Assembly (NCBI GenBank): GCA_016713135.1
Contig: JADJPR010000002.1
Coordinates: 186,001-250,000 of the forward strand
Reading direction: 5' to 3'
DNA length: 64,000 bases
DNA from: Rhodanobacteraceae bacterium
Lineage (GTDB): Bacteria; Pseudomonadota; Gammaproteobacteria; Xanthomonadales; SZUA-5
The notes under the pieces: generated by a model
What the model saw: only the letters and a program-made list of their open reading frames with translations
Databases searched by the model: none
What the model was told of the DNA's origin: nothing
Shown: piece by piece, positions 34,959 through 43,814 of the stretch
How positions within the stretch are numbered: position 1 is the first letter of the stretch
How the letters are laid out: every line of letters starts with the position of its first letter
Translations under genes and position numbers: made by a program

Positions 34959-37661
34959 ATGAAGGCGCGATGGTTGGGACGGATCGGGTTGCTGGCCGTG
35001 TTGGGCCACCTCGTCCTCGGATGGCCGGCAATGGCCAAGGACAGCCCCAGCCCCGGGCTGAAGGCGGTGTATTCGATCGGCGCCGACGTCAGCGGCACCT
35101 TTTTCGACCCGGCGCAGAACGGCCATGGTTTTGTGCTGCAGCACATCGTCAGCAATGGCCAGCCGGTGCTGCTCGCCACCTGGTTCACCTACCAGGGCGG
35201 GCAGGCACGCTGGCTGATAGGCGTGGGCAACACCACAGGCAACGAGGCGCGCATCCCGCTGTCGATCACCACCGGCGGCGATTTCCCGCCGCGCTTCGTG
35301 CCCAGCTCCACCCAGATCCAGCCCTGGGGCGAACTGGTGCTGAGCTTCGACAACAAGGATCGTGGCACTGCCACCTGGACCACCAGCTACGCGGGCTTCA
35401 ACAACGGCTCGATGCCACTGCAACGGCTGACTCAGCCGGCCAGCGCCTTCGAGTCGACCAACGGCAGCATTGCCGCCTGCCACAGCGGCTCCTGGTACGA
35501 CCCGGCGCAGAGCGGCCACGGCATCTTCACCGAGGTCCTCGGCAGCGGCAGCAACCGCCAGTTGCTGGCGATCTGGTACGCCTACCTCAATGGCGAGCAG
35601 CGCTGGATGACGGCGCTCGGACCGATCAACGGCAACAGCGCCACGCTGACCGCGACGATCACCTCGGGCGCGCAGTTCCCGCCCAACTTCAACCCTGCCC
35701 AAGTAATCAGCCAGCCCTGGGGCACGATGACCTTCACCGCGATCGACGCCGACCGCGCAAGTTGGAGCTGGAACAGCACGGTCGCCGGATTCGGCAGCGG
35801 CAGCATGAACCTGACCCGCCTGTCGACCCTCACCGGCAGCGATTGCGGCCCGTCCACGGACAAGGACGCCGCGCGTTTCCTGACCCAGGCCACCTTCGGC
35901 CCGACCGCCAACGACATCGCCAGCGTGCGCAGCCTGGGCTATGCGGCCTGGATCGACGCGCAGCTGGCGCTGGCGCCGACCTTGCAGCGCCCGACCATCG
36001 AGCAGCAGATCGCGGCCCAAGTGCTGATCGACCCGCGCAATGCGCAGTTCTATCGCGCCTACCGCCTGGAGCGCTGGTTCAACTCGGCCTTGTATGCCCC
36101 CGACCAGCTGCGCCAGCGGGTGGCCTTCGCGCTGTCGCAGATCGTGGTGCTGAGTGAATCGGGCACGCTGGACAACAATCCGATCGGGGTGGCCGAGTAC
36201 AACGACATCCTGCTGCGCAATGCCTTCGGCAACTACCGCAACCTGCTGCGCGACGTCACCTACAGCCCGATGATGGGCGCCTTCCTGACCCATCTGCGGA
36301 ACCAGAAGACAGACTGGACGCTGGATGGCAGCAACAACCTGGTGGCGGGATTGGTCCAGCCGGACGAGAACTACGCCCGCGAGGTGATGCAGCTGTTCTC
36401 GATCGGCCTGGTCGAACGCAACCGCGATTTCTCGCCGATCCTGCGCAACGGCGTGGCCACGCCGACCTACACCCAGGACCTGGTCACCAATACCGCCCGC
36501 GTGCTGACCGGCCTGGGCTACCAGTGTACCGGCCCGGCAACCATCGGCACGGTGTTCATCAACCGCAACTGCGGCACCACGGCGGGCACGACGGCAGCCA
36601 ACTTCTCGACCACGCTGTTCTTCTCCACACCCGGCCGCTATGCGATCCCGGGCACGGTGACCGCGCTGGCGCATCCGGACACCTACGCGCCGATGGTGTG
36701 CTACCCGCGCTATGCGGACACCGGCCGCTCGGCCACCTCCGGCAACAACTACGCGGTGCTGCCGGCGCCGAATGACCACAAGACCCTGCTCGCCGGCATC
36801 ACGGTCAATGCCAGCCCGGTGGCTTGCCATACCGGAACGCCCGGGGTCGACCAGCAGGCCTGCATCGACTACTGCAACGGCCAGATCGCCACTTTGCTGG
36901 ACAGTCTGTTCATGCACCCGAACCTGCCGCCGATGGTGGCGCGCCAGCTGATCCAGCGCCTGACCACCAGCAACCCCTCGCCGGGCTACATCGATCGCGT
37001 GGCGCTGGTGTTCGAGGACGACGGCAGCGGCACTCGCGGCAACCTGGGCGCGGTGGTCAAGGCCATCCTGCTCGATCCGGAGGCGCGTGCGCCGCAGCCG
37101 GCGAGCACCTTCGGCAAGGTGCGTGAGCCACTGCTGCGCCTGACCGCCGTGTTGCGCGCGCTCGGCGTGCAGAACGGCACCACCGGCGCCAATGGGCTGA
37201 GCGGCATCGAGCGCGGCATGAACCAGATGCCGCTGCGCGCGCCCTCGGTGTTCAACTTCTACGAGCCCGACTACCAGCAGCCTGGCGAAATCGCCGAGGC
37301 CGGCCTGTACTCGCCCGAGTTCCAGATCCTCAACGAATCGACCTTCATCAGCTTCTCCGACGAGATGTGGCGGCGGATCTTCAACGGCTACAACACCAAC
37401 AGTGCCAGCGCGACCAACTTCACCACGCCGAACAACTCGGCGCACCTGCCAGTGGCTGCCATCGACGCCCTGCCGACGGCCAATGACGCGCTGGTCGAGG
37501 CCCTCAACCAGAAGCTGATGTACGGAAACATGAGCGCGACGATGAAAACCAAGCTGGTCGCCCTGCTGGACGGTGGCATGGCCACTGCAGACCATCGCCG
37601 CAAGGTGCTCAGCCTGACCCACTTGATCGCGATCTCGTCCGAGTTCGCGGTGCAGCAGTAA
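34959..37661 (+). CDS. Exported DUF1800 protein with duplicated N-terminal beta domain
   Basis: The 900-residue protein has a signal peptide (residues about 5-26). Two copies of an approximately 120-residue domain follow: first SGTFFDPAQNGHGFVLQ, then SGSWYDPAQSGHGIFTEVLG. The second carries GEQRWMTALG and the first GGQARWLIGVG, so the repeat is internal. From about 305 comes the DUF1800 region (ARFLTQATFGPTANDIASV, LRQRVAFALSQIVV, NYAREVMQLFSIGLVER). DUF1800 genes are typically followed by DUF1501 genes, as here, 12 bp downstream. The pair's function is not firmly established. Confidence 0.88.
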   Translation: MKARWLGRIGLLAVLGHLVLGWPAMAKDSPSPGLKAVYSIGADVSGTFFDPAQNGHGFVLQHIVSNGQPVLLATWFTYQGGQARWLIGVGNTTGNEARIPLSITTGGDFPPRFVPSSTQIQPWGELVLSFDNKDRGTATWTTSYAGFNNGSMPLQRLTQPASAFESTNGSIAACHSGSWYDPAQSGHGIFTEVLGSGSNRQLLAIWYAYLNGEQRWMTALGPINGNSATLTATITSGAQFPPNFNPAQVISQPWGTMTFTAIDADRASWSWNSTVAGFGSGSMNLTRLSTLTGSDCGPSTDKDAARFLTQATFGPTANDIASVRSLGYAAWIDAQLALAPTLQRPTIEQQIAAQVLIDPRNAQFYRAYRLERWFNSALYAPDQLRQRVAFALSQIVVLSESGTLDNNPIGVAEYNDILLRNAFGNYRNLLRDVTYSPMMGAFLTHLRNQKTDWTLDGSNNLVAGLVQPDENYAREVMQLFSIGLVERNRDFSPILRNGVATPTYTQDLVTNTARVLTGLGYQCTGPATIGTVFINRNCGTTAGTTAANFSTTLFFSTPGRYAIPGTVTALAHPDTYAPMVCYPRYADTGRSATSGNNYAVLPAPNDHKTLLAGITVNASPVACHTGTPGVDQQACIDYCNGQIATLLDSLFMHPNLPPMVARQLIQRLTTSNPSPGYIDRVALVFEDDGSGTRGNLGAVVKAILLDPEARAPQPASTFGKVREPLLRLTAVLRALGVQNGTTGANGLSGIERGMNQMPLRAPSVFNFYEPDYQQPGEIAEAGLYSPEFQILNESTFISFSDEMWRRIFNGYNTNSASATNFTTPNNSAHLPVAAIDALPTANDALVEALNQKLMYGNMSATMKTKLVALLDGGMATADHRRKVLSLTHLIAISSEFAVQQ

Positions 37662-37673
37662 GGAGCGATCGCC

Positions 37674-39194
37674 ATGGGACGCTATGCCAATCACAGCCGT
37701 CGCGAGTTCCTGCGCAAGCTCGGCTGCAGTTTCGCTGCGGGATCGGTGGCCAGCCTGGTACCGCAACTCGCCTTCCTGCCGCGCGCAATGGCGCAATCGG
37801 CGCCGGGTTACAAGGCGCTGGTGTGCATCTACCTCGCCGGCGCCAATGATTCTTACAACTGGCTGGTACCGCGTGACAGCGAGGCCGGCGGCAGCCGCTA
37901 CGACACCTACCGCAGCACCCGCGGCGGGGTCTACGGCAGCAGCAACACCAATGGCCTGGCGATCGGCTTCAACGAGCTGTTACCGATCAGCCCGAGCAAC
38001 CAGCCGATCGGATTCGGACTGCACCCGTCCGGCACCGATTTCACGGCCACCAACGGCGCCAATACGCAGGCCCACAGCGGGATCCAGACCTTGTTCAACC
38101 AAGGCAAGGCGGCCTTCGTGTGCAACGCCGGGCCGCTGGTGCAGCCGATCACCAAGGCCGAATACGATGCCGGCGCACCCAAGCCGCCGCAACTCTTCTC
38201 GCACAACGACCAGGAGCTTCAGTGGCATCTCGGCATGTCCGCCGGCAGCCACCCGATGGCGCGCTTCGGCTGGGGCGGCCGCGTGGCCAAGAGCACCGCG
38301 GGCGGCGTGCTGGCGAACGGCCTGTCGCCGGCGATCTCGGTGGCGGGAGCGGCGCGCTTCCTGATCGGCGACCAGATCATGCCCTACCAGCTGTCCAGCG
38401 CCGGGGTGGACCTGATCGACAACTACAACGCCACCAGCACCAGCAACTTCAATGCGGCGCGCCGCGCGGTGCTCAACGATCTGCTCGACGACAGCGCGGC
38501 GCATCCTTTCGTGCGCGGCTACAGCAGCGTGGCGCGGCGCTCGCTGGCGGTTGGCGAGAGCATCGGCGCGCTGCTCGATGCCCCGGACGGCAGCGGCAAC
38601 GTGCAGGCGGTGTTCCCTGCCGGCAACAGCCTGGCCGACCAGCTGAAGATGGTGGCGCGCATGGTCAAGGTCAGCCGTACCCTCGGCGCCACCCGCCAGG
38701 TCTATTACGTGCGCATGGGCAGCTTCGATCTGCACCAGGGCATGTTCGAGGCCGGCGGCGCCACTGCCACCACCGGCCACGGCGAACTCCTGACCACGCT
38801 GAACCAGGCGCTCGGCGCGTTCTGGACCGCGCTGGGCGAGATCGGCGCGCGCAGCCAGGTGACCACATTCACCATGAGCGACTTCGGCCGCACCCTGACC
38901 GGCAATGGCAGCGGCTCCGACCACGCCTGGGGCGGTAACCTGCTGGTGGTGGGTGATGCGGTACGCGGCAACGCGCTCTACGGCACCTATCCGAAGCTGG
39001 TGGTCAACAGCAACGATACCGCCGCCCGCGACTTCAGCTTCTCGCGCGGCCAGTACATCCCCACCACCGCGGTCGACCAGGTGGCGGCGACACTGGCGAA
39101 ATGGATGGGCGTCACCGACCCGGCAGCACTCGGCGCGATCTTCCCGCTGCTCGGGAATTTCGCCACGCCGGACCTGGGGTTCATGAACGCCTGA
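37674..39194 (+). CDS. DUF1501 family protein with Tat signal
   Basis: The 506-residue protein has a twin-arginine signal SRREFLRKLG and cleavage near AMAQS, so it is exported folded. The DUF1501 family belongs to the alkaline phosphatase/sulfatase-like superfamily; FTMSDFGRTLTGNGSGSDH contains metal-ligand-like Asp and His residues. It is encoded 12 bp after the DUF1800 gene and probably works with it. Substrate unknown. Confidence 0.88.
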   Translation: MGRYANHSRREFLRKLGCSFAAGSVASLVPQLAFLPRAMAQSAPGYKALVCIYLAGANDSYNWLVPRDSEAGGSRYDTYRSTRGGVYGSSNTNGLAIGFNELLPISPSNQPIGFGLHPSGTDFTATNGANTQAHSGIQTLFNQGKAAFVCNAGPLVQPITKAEYDAGAPKPPQLFSHNDQELQWHLGMSAGSHPMARFGWGGRVAKSTAGGVLANGLSPAISVAGAARFLIGDQIMPYQLSSAGVDLIDNYNATSTSNFNAARRAVLNDLLDDSAAHPFVRGYSSVARRSLAVGESIGALLDAPDGSGNVQAVFPAGNSLADQLKMVARMVKVSRTLGATRQVYYVRMGSFDLHQGMFEAGGATATTGHGELLTTLNQALGAFWTALGEIGARSQVTTFTMSDFGRTLTGNGSGSDHAWGGNLLVVGDAVRGNALYGTYPKLVVNSNDTAARDFSFSRGQYIPTTAVDQVAATLAKWMGVTDPAALGAIFPLLGNFATPDLGFMNA

Positions 39195-39218
39195 TCGCCA
39201 CCTCGGGGCAAACCAGTC

Positions 39219-39246
39219 GGCGAGGTCGCCAGGGTGCGACCTCGCC
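39219..39246 (+). terminator. Perfect 11 bp hairpin between convergent genes
   Basis: GGCGAGGTCGC (39219-39229) and GCGACCTCGCC (39236-39246) form a perfect stem with a six-base loop after the DUF1501 stop. There is no U-run on either strand, so the terminator call is tentative. Confidence 0.5.
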
Positions 39247-39362
39247 TCACCACGTGCCGGAGGTAGATTCCCGCTCAGGACGCCAGCGCCCCGCAGTCCG
39301 TGTTCGCCATGCCCGTCCAGCGCCTCGGAATGCCTGCCCGCAGGCGCGGGGCGCAGGCTTGC

Positions 39363-40256
39363 TCAGTCGAGCATGCCGACGGAGCCGCCGTCGTTCACCA
39401 CCCAGCGCCCGTCCCGCCGGGTCATGTCGATTTCGAACAACATGTTGACGCCGGGGTACAACTCGCCCTCTGCCTGCACGAAGGCTCTTTCTTCGCCGGC
39501 CTGTTCGCCGCCGGTGATCCTGACCTCGCCCGCCAGGCGAGCCGACCAAATGTCCTTCAGCGACGCGAGGTTTTCCTCGGGCGTGTTGTAGTCGGCGTTG
39601 TGCTGCGCGACCCGGTCTGCGCTCATCAACTGGAAGATCGCTTCCAGACTGTCGCCCTGCAGCGCCTCGACGAAAGCCCGGAGCGCCTTGCCCGGCTCTC
39701 CGCCGTCGGCGGGCAGTGACTTGCCGCCGAGCCGCGCAATCACCGGCGCAGCGAACCGAAGGTCGAGGGTCCAACGCTTCCCCGCTTCCACCTCGACCGG
39801 TTTGCTTGTCCACACATGGCATTCCACGCGGGCCGCCGAGTTGACCGGGCATTCGGCCTTGAGCGATCCGGGCTGACGCATGACCGTGCCGCTGCCGTCG
39901 ATGTACTGCACGCCGCCTAGCCGCGCGTTCGCCGAGACCTCGCCATCCGGAGACAGCGACACCGTCAGATAGTCCTGCCCCTCCAGCGCGGGATCGTTGA
40001 TCGCCAGCACATAGGCGTCGCGCTGGCCAGTCAGGCTGACCTGGTCCATCGCAACCTTGGTCAGGAACACCACCGTGCCTTCCTTGCGCGGATCCTTGGA
40101 GTCGCGCCCACGCAGGGCCGTGACATGGCCGGGCGCAAGCGTGCTTTCGCCCAGTGCGAACTCGCCGCTGACAGTGGGCGCGTCCGCCGCCAGCCCGGGA
40201 GCCGCAAGGCCGGCGAGCACGAGCGCTGTCGCGAAAGGAAGGTACCTGAGAATCAT
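39363..40256 (-). CDS. Periplasmic hypothetical protein
   Basis: The 297-residue protein has a signal peptide (LRYLPFATALVLAGLAAPGLAA), supported by GGAG eight bases before ATG 40256. The first half is beta-rich (GEFALGESTLAPGHVTALRG, VVFLTKVAMDQVSLTGQRDA). The second half contains a helical stretch ending EGELYPGVNMLFEIDMTRRDGRWVVNDGG, like a SnoaL/NTF2-type accessory domain. I do not recognise a named family. It ends at the left flank of the integrative element region. Confidence 0.6.
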   Translation of the reverse strand: MILRYLPFATALVLAGLAAPGLAADAPTVSGEFALGESTLAPGHVTALRGRDSKDPRKEGTVVFLTKVAMDQVSLTGQRDAYVLAINDPALEGQDYLTVSLSPDGEVSANARLGGVQYIDGSGTVMRQPGSLKAECPVNSAARVECHVWTSKPVEVEAGKRWTLDLRFAAPVIARLGGKSLPADGGEPGKALRAFVEALQGDSLEAIFQLMSADRVAQHNADYNTPEENLASLKDIWSARLAGEVRITGGEQAGEERAFVQAEGELYPGVNMLFEIDMTRRDGRWVVNDGGSVGMLD

Positions 40257-40457
40257 GGGCAGGCTCCGGATCCGTCGGTCTGGCGACAAGGCGCCGTCAA
40301 AAGTCAAGGATAGGGTTTCCGCGCGCAGGTTGCGCGCAGCGACGGCACCGGGTGAGCCGCAACGAACGAGAGTCCGCCATCGACTGCGCCGACGGCGCGG
40401 TTCCGCCCGTGCTGTACCCGGCTTCGTGGGCGACGTTTCCGCCGTTGGCCCGGGCAC

Positions 40458-40488
40458 AAAAAAGCCCAGGCAGCGTCTGCCTGGGCTT
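40458..40488 (-). terminator. Rho-independent terminator, presumed original downstream terminator of tRNA-Ser
   Basis: Read on the minus strand: GCCCAGGCAG, loop ACG, CTGCCTGGGC, then six T. It lies just outside attL. Before integration it would have followed the tRNA-Ser gene now at 50790-50879. The rest of the 432 bp spacer 40257-40689 holds attL and the integrase promoter. Confidence 0.85.
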
Positions 40489-40494
40489 CGTTGT

Positions 40495-40508
40495 TGGCGG
40501 AGAGGGTG
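40495..40508 (+). other. attL (copy of tRNA-Ser 3' end)
   Basis: TGGCGGAGAGGGTG, identical to 50790-50803. The sequence diverges immediately to the right, as expected for an attachment core. Confidence 0.85.
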
Positions 40509-40616
40509 TCCGCCTAACTTTTTCCCCCACGATCAACCAATTCGCGGCCTAAGTGATTGTCGCTGAAACAGTAACCTAGGCGACGTGACGCCCGAAACGT
40601 CCGCCAAACTTCGCCA

Positions 40617-40645
40617 TTGACAACCCCCAAAAACCACCCCAAGAT
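40617..40645 (+). promoter_or_regulatory. Candidate integrase promoter
   Basis: TTGACA at 40617-40622, then 17 bases, then CAAGAT at 40640-40645 as a weak -10. It lies 45 bp before the integrase ATG. Confidence 0.45.
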
Positions 40646-40689
40646 GTAGTGGAAGGCGTGGGGAAAGAGCGTCGGGGAAGGCGGCAAAA

Positions 40690-41943
40690 ATGGCGAAATC
40701 GATTGAACGGCTCGGGGATTTGCAGGTGCGTTCGCTGCGCCTGCCGGGCCGCTATACCGATGGCGCCGGGCTGGTGCTGAACATCGCCAAGGGCGGCACA
40801 AAGTCCTGGATCTTCCGCTACCGCGACCGCCAGACCGGCAAGGTCCGCGAGCTTGGGCTCGGCTCCGTCCTGGCGGTCCCGCTGAAGCGGGCACGCGAGA
40901 AGGCCGCCGAGTGCCGCGGCCTGCTGGCGGATGGCCGCGACCCCATCGACATGAAGCGCCAGCGGCAGACGGCGCAGCGCGTGGAGAAGGCCAAGGCCCT
41001 GACCTTCGGCGACTGCTGCGAGCGCTACATCGCCGCGCACGAATCGTCCTGGCGTAACGCCAAGCACCGGCAGCAGTGGGAAAACACCTTGACCACCTAT
41101 GCCGCCGAGCTGCGCGCGCTGCCGGTGGGCGAGATCACAACCGACCTTGTGGTGAAGGTGCTCGAACCGATCTGGACCACGAAGACCGAAACCGCGACGC
41201 GCACCCGCCAGCGCATGGAAGCGGTGCTCGATTGGGCGACCGTCCGCCAGTTCCGCAAGGGCGACAACCCGGCGCGCTGGCGTGGCCACCTGGACCACCT
41301 GCTAGCCGCCCCGGCGAAGGTGCGGAAGGTGGAGCACCAAGCGGCGATGCCCTATGGCGACGTTCCCGCATTCATGGTCGAGCTACGCCAGCGCCGCGGC
41401 CAGTCCGCGCGCCTGTTGGAGCTGGTCATCCTGACCGCCTGCCGCGTGGGCGAGGCCGCCGCCGCCGAGTGGTCGGAGTTCGATCTAGACGCGGCCACCT
41501 GGACGATTCCCGGCGCGCGCATGAAGGCCGGCAAGGAACACCGCGTGGCACTGTCGCCGGCCGCGGTGGCGATGCTCGAAGGCATGCCCAAGGATGGCCG
41601 CTACGTGTTCCCCGGCACCGGCAAGCGAGCGCAGGCGATGAACCCCGAGAGCGCGCGCAAGCTGCTGCAAAAGGACATGAAGCGCGAAGGCATCACCGTG
41701 CATGGCTTCCGGTCCGCGTTCCGCGATTGGGCCGCCGAGCGCACGGGCTTCCCCGCCGAGGTCGTGGAGATGGCGCTCGCGCATGCGATTGAATCCAAGG
41801 TAGAGGCGGCCTATCGCCGCGGCGACCTGTTCACCAAGCGCACCAAGCTGATGCAGGCGTGGTCCGACTTCCTGGCCACCGTGCCGGCTACCGCGACCAA
41901 CGTGACCCAATTCAAGAAATCGCCCGGCAGTCTCGCCGGGTGA
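40690..41943 (+). CDS. int: P4-type tyrosine integrase
   Basis: The 417-residue integrase has an N-terminal arm-binding DUF4102-like domain (RYTDGAGLVLNIAKGGTKSW, RQTGKVRELGLGS), a core-binding helix domain, and the catalytic domain. Catalytic residues are the Arg in TACRVGEAAAAEW, HGFRSAFRDWAAE (H-x-x-R) and ALAHAIESKVEAAYRRGD with the nucleophile Tyr. It recombines attP with the tRNA-Ser 3' end. GGAAGG precedes the ATG. It is intact, so excision may still be possible. Confidence 0.95.
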   Translation: MAKSIERLGDLQVRSLRLPGRYTDGAGLVLNIAKGGTKSWIFRYRDRQTGKVRELGLGSVLAVPLKRAREKAAECRGLLADGRDPIDMKRQRQTAQRVEKAKALTFGDCCERYIAAHESSWRNAKHRQQWENTLTTYAAELRALPVGEITTDLVVKVLEPIWTTKTETATRTRQRMEAVLDWATVRQFRKGDNPARWRGHLDHLLAAPAKVRKVEHQAAMPYGDVPAFMVELRQRRGQSARLLELVILTACRVGEAAAAEWSEFDLDAATWTIPGARMKAGKEHRVALSPAAVAMLEGMPKDGRYVFPGTGKRAQAMNPESARKLLQKDMKREGITVHGFRSAFRDWAAERTGFPAEVVEMALAHAIESKVEAAYRRGDLFTKRTKLMQAWSDFLATVPATATNVTQFKKSPGSLAG

Positions 41944-42020
41944 GATAGCGCCGCGGCAGGGTGTTGCTGCACCCTGCCGCGACTTCCACAACCGCCGACC
42001 AACAAAGGAGAACGGCGACC

Positions 42021-42275
42021 ATGGCAACGCAACAAGATACAGCCGGCGCGGCGCGCGCCGGGAATCGAGAGTGCTACGCAGTAGAACGAGAGCGCCCGAT
42101 TGAAGTGCTTTACCAGCGAATCACCCAAGCGAACGCGCTGATGCAGGCGGCGATTGGCGGGGGGTTCGAGGCTTTCCACGAACTTAACGCCGACCAACAA
42201 CAAGAATACCTGTGGACGGTTGCCGAGCTGTTGGCCGATGCCCGTGTGGCCTTCAACCGGATGGGGGGCGCATGA
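42021..42275 (+). CDS. Small hypothetical protein of the integrative element
   Basis: 84 residues, soluble and helical (EVLYQRITQANALMQAAIGG). A strong AAGGAG is about ten bases before ATG 42021, so the longer frame is not used. It overlaps the next gene by ATGA. No recognised family. Confidence 0.65.
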   Translation: MATQQDTAGAARAGNRECYAVERERPIEVLYQRITQANALMQAAIGGGFEAFHELNADQQQEYLWTVAELLADARVAFNRMGGA

Positions 42276-42433
42276 ACACAGAGCGGCCCTTTACCTGCTG
42301 GCATCGCCACATGGAAGGCCCGGCGTTGGCGCTGGTCGTGTGCAACAGCGCCAAGGCGCGCCAGAAGGTCCGGCAGTTCTGGATCGAGATCCAGCGCGAG
42401 GTGGATGCAGTGCTCGCGCAGCGCGCCGTCTGA
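42272..42433 (+). CDS. 53-residue hypothetical protein
   Basis: It starts at the ATGA overlap with the previous gene, which supports translational coupling. The basic helical product (KARQKVRQFWIEIQREVDAV) has no recognised family. Confidence 0.5.
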   Translation: MNTERPFTCWHRHMEGPALALVVCNSAKARQKVRQFWIEIQREVDAVLAQRAV

Positions 42434-42511
42434 CTGTAGCCGAGAGAGTCCGGGACGGGGGCGGCAAACCGCCCCCGGTGAGGTGAAGGTGGCAAATTAC
42501 CTGAGCACTGC

Positions 42512-43156
42512 ATGAATCTGAATCTATTCCCCGAGTTCATCCGAATCGGTCTGCTTTCGCCGATCGAGGCCGAAGCCGTTCGGCAAAAGATCAGGGACGA
42601 GTGGTTGCCGGTGTATCTGGATGCGGACGGAATGTCTGCCTCGCCCTGCAACTTCTCTGACGGAACGGCTCCAAGTAGAAGCTACGTGCTGTCGGGCTTT
42701 TGGGCTGTCCTCAATGATCCGATACCGGAGTTTCAAGACGGCGGCCTTATGGACTTGTTGCGATTGCCAGATATCGCAAAGCTCATTGGCTTTGTTGGTA
42801 AGAACCCACCCTGGCCAGAGATACCGGGCTCGGCACTGATGACGCTTGATCACCCGTGCCGATTGACCCTCGCGGACCTATTTATTCGCCCGCGTGATCT
42901 GCTGGTTGAGGCGCCACGGGACAACCCGCACGCCGCCAAGCGAGAACAATGCCTGCGCGCTGCCGTATCGCTGCTGGCAGATCCCGGCGCGCACGATCTC
43001 CGCGCAAAGAGCAGCGACAAAGTGCAGGCCAACAAGTTGCGGCAGGCCATCGAAAAGGAAGCCGGTCGATTCTGGAAATCGGGAACCGTCCCATTGGCTG
43101 CCAAGACACTGGAGGAACTTCTATCGGCGGCTATTAAGGGAAAAATCCCCGAGTGA
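42512..43156 (+). CDS. Hypothetical protein of the integrative element
   Basis: The 214-residue soluble protein (MNLNLFPEFIRIGLLSPIEA) has a basic C-terminal half. It is less GC-rich at many third positions than its neighbours, consistent with cargo of separate origin. A clear intrinsic terminator follows, so it is the end of a transcript. No family recognised; as lone cargo near the integrase it could be an accessory or defence gene, without direct evidence. Confidence 0.65.
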   Translation: MNLNLFPEFIRIGLLSPIEAEAVRQKIRDEWLPVYLDADGMSASPCNFSDGTAPSRSYVLSGFWAVLNDPIPEFQDGGLMDLLRLPDIAKLIGFVGKNPPWPEIPGSALMTLDHPCRLTLADLFIRPRDLLVEAPRDNPHAAKREQCLRAAVSLLADPGAHDLRAKSSDKVQANKLRQAIEKEAGRFWKSGTVPLAAKTLEELLSAAIKGKIPE

Positions 43157-43160
43157 AGAT

Positions 43161-43197
43161 AAAAAACCCCTGAGCTTCCGCACTCGGGGGTTTTTTT
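43161..43197 (+). terminator. Rho-independent terminator
   Basis: The stem CCCCTGAG / CTCGGGG with one bulged T is followed by seven T, five bases after the 42512-43156 stop. A preceding A-run makes it possibly bidirectional. Confidence 0.85.
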
Positions 43198-43248
43198 AGA
43201 TTCAATGCAAAGACACTGGCGCCCGTGTTCAACCACGGATGTCAAGAC

Positions 43249-43518
43249 ATGCGCAACAACGGCAAGTTCATTCAAGCGACCGAACTCGACGAGCGCGGAC
43301 CGTATCAGCGCGAGCGCCGCCGGCAACTGGAAGTGGCCGGGCTCTATCCGCCCCGCGTCAGGTTCAACGCCCGCAAGAACGTGTGGGTTCTCGCCGAGGT
43401 CGAAGCCTGGGAGCGCGCCAAGGCCGCGGGCGCCACGGATGACCAGGTGCGCGAGCTGATCCGGCGCATGGTCGCCGAGCGCAGCGCCGGCATGCCGGAA
43501 GTAAAGGCCGCCGCCTGA
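43249..43518 (+). CDS. AlpA-like DNA-binding regulator/excisionase
   Basis: About 89 residues from MRNNGKFIQATELDE; the frame is open eight codons further up. The pattern RERRRQLEVAGLYPPRVRFN then KNVWVLAEVEAWERAKAA matches AlpA-type winged HTH proteins, which regulate P4-type integrases and excision. It overlaps the next gene by TGATG. It begins the replication operon after the terminator. Confidence 0.7.
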   Translation: MRNNGKFIQATELDERGPYQRERRRQLEVAGLYPPRVRFNARKNVWVLAEVEAWERAKAAGATDDQVRELIRRMVAERSAGMPEVKAAA

Positions 43519-43814
43519 TGGCCGCCGCGACGATGGACCGCCTGCGCCAGTTGTACGGTCAGCCGCGCGACGCCTACGCCGGCACCACGCCGCCCGTAGT
43601 CGCCACGCCGCGCGATCCCGCGCGCCTGCTCCACTACTGCGTGGCCGGCGATGTGGTGCTCGCAACCATCGACGATGCCGGGACGCTGCGCCTGCTGCGG
43701 CTCCAATCCGCCGACCACCCCGAGCTTGCACGCCTGGGCGACCGCGACCGGGCCACGCTGCAAGGTGCCGTGCTGGCGCTGCGCCGGCAGCGTGGGGTGC
43801 ACGATGCCGCCTGA
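43518..43814 (+). CDS. Hypothetical protein upstream of primase
   Basis: 98 residues, overlapping both neighbours (TGATG with the AlpA-like gene, 11 bp with the primase). It has a beta-rich middle (LLHYCVAGDVVLATIDDAG). No family recognised. Confidence 0.6.
   Translation: MAAATMDRLRQLYGQPRDAYAGTTPPVVATPRDPARLLHYCVAGDVVLATIDDAGTLRLLRLQSADHPELARLGDRDRATLQGAVLALRRQRGVHDAA

Noticed and set aside
34935..37796. 953-codon minus-strand frame opposite the DUF1800 gene
   Set aside because: Shadow frame with no family resemblance; the plus strand shows a signal peptide, repeats and DUF1800 motifs.
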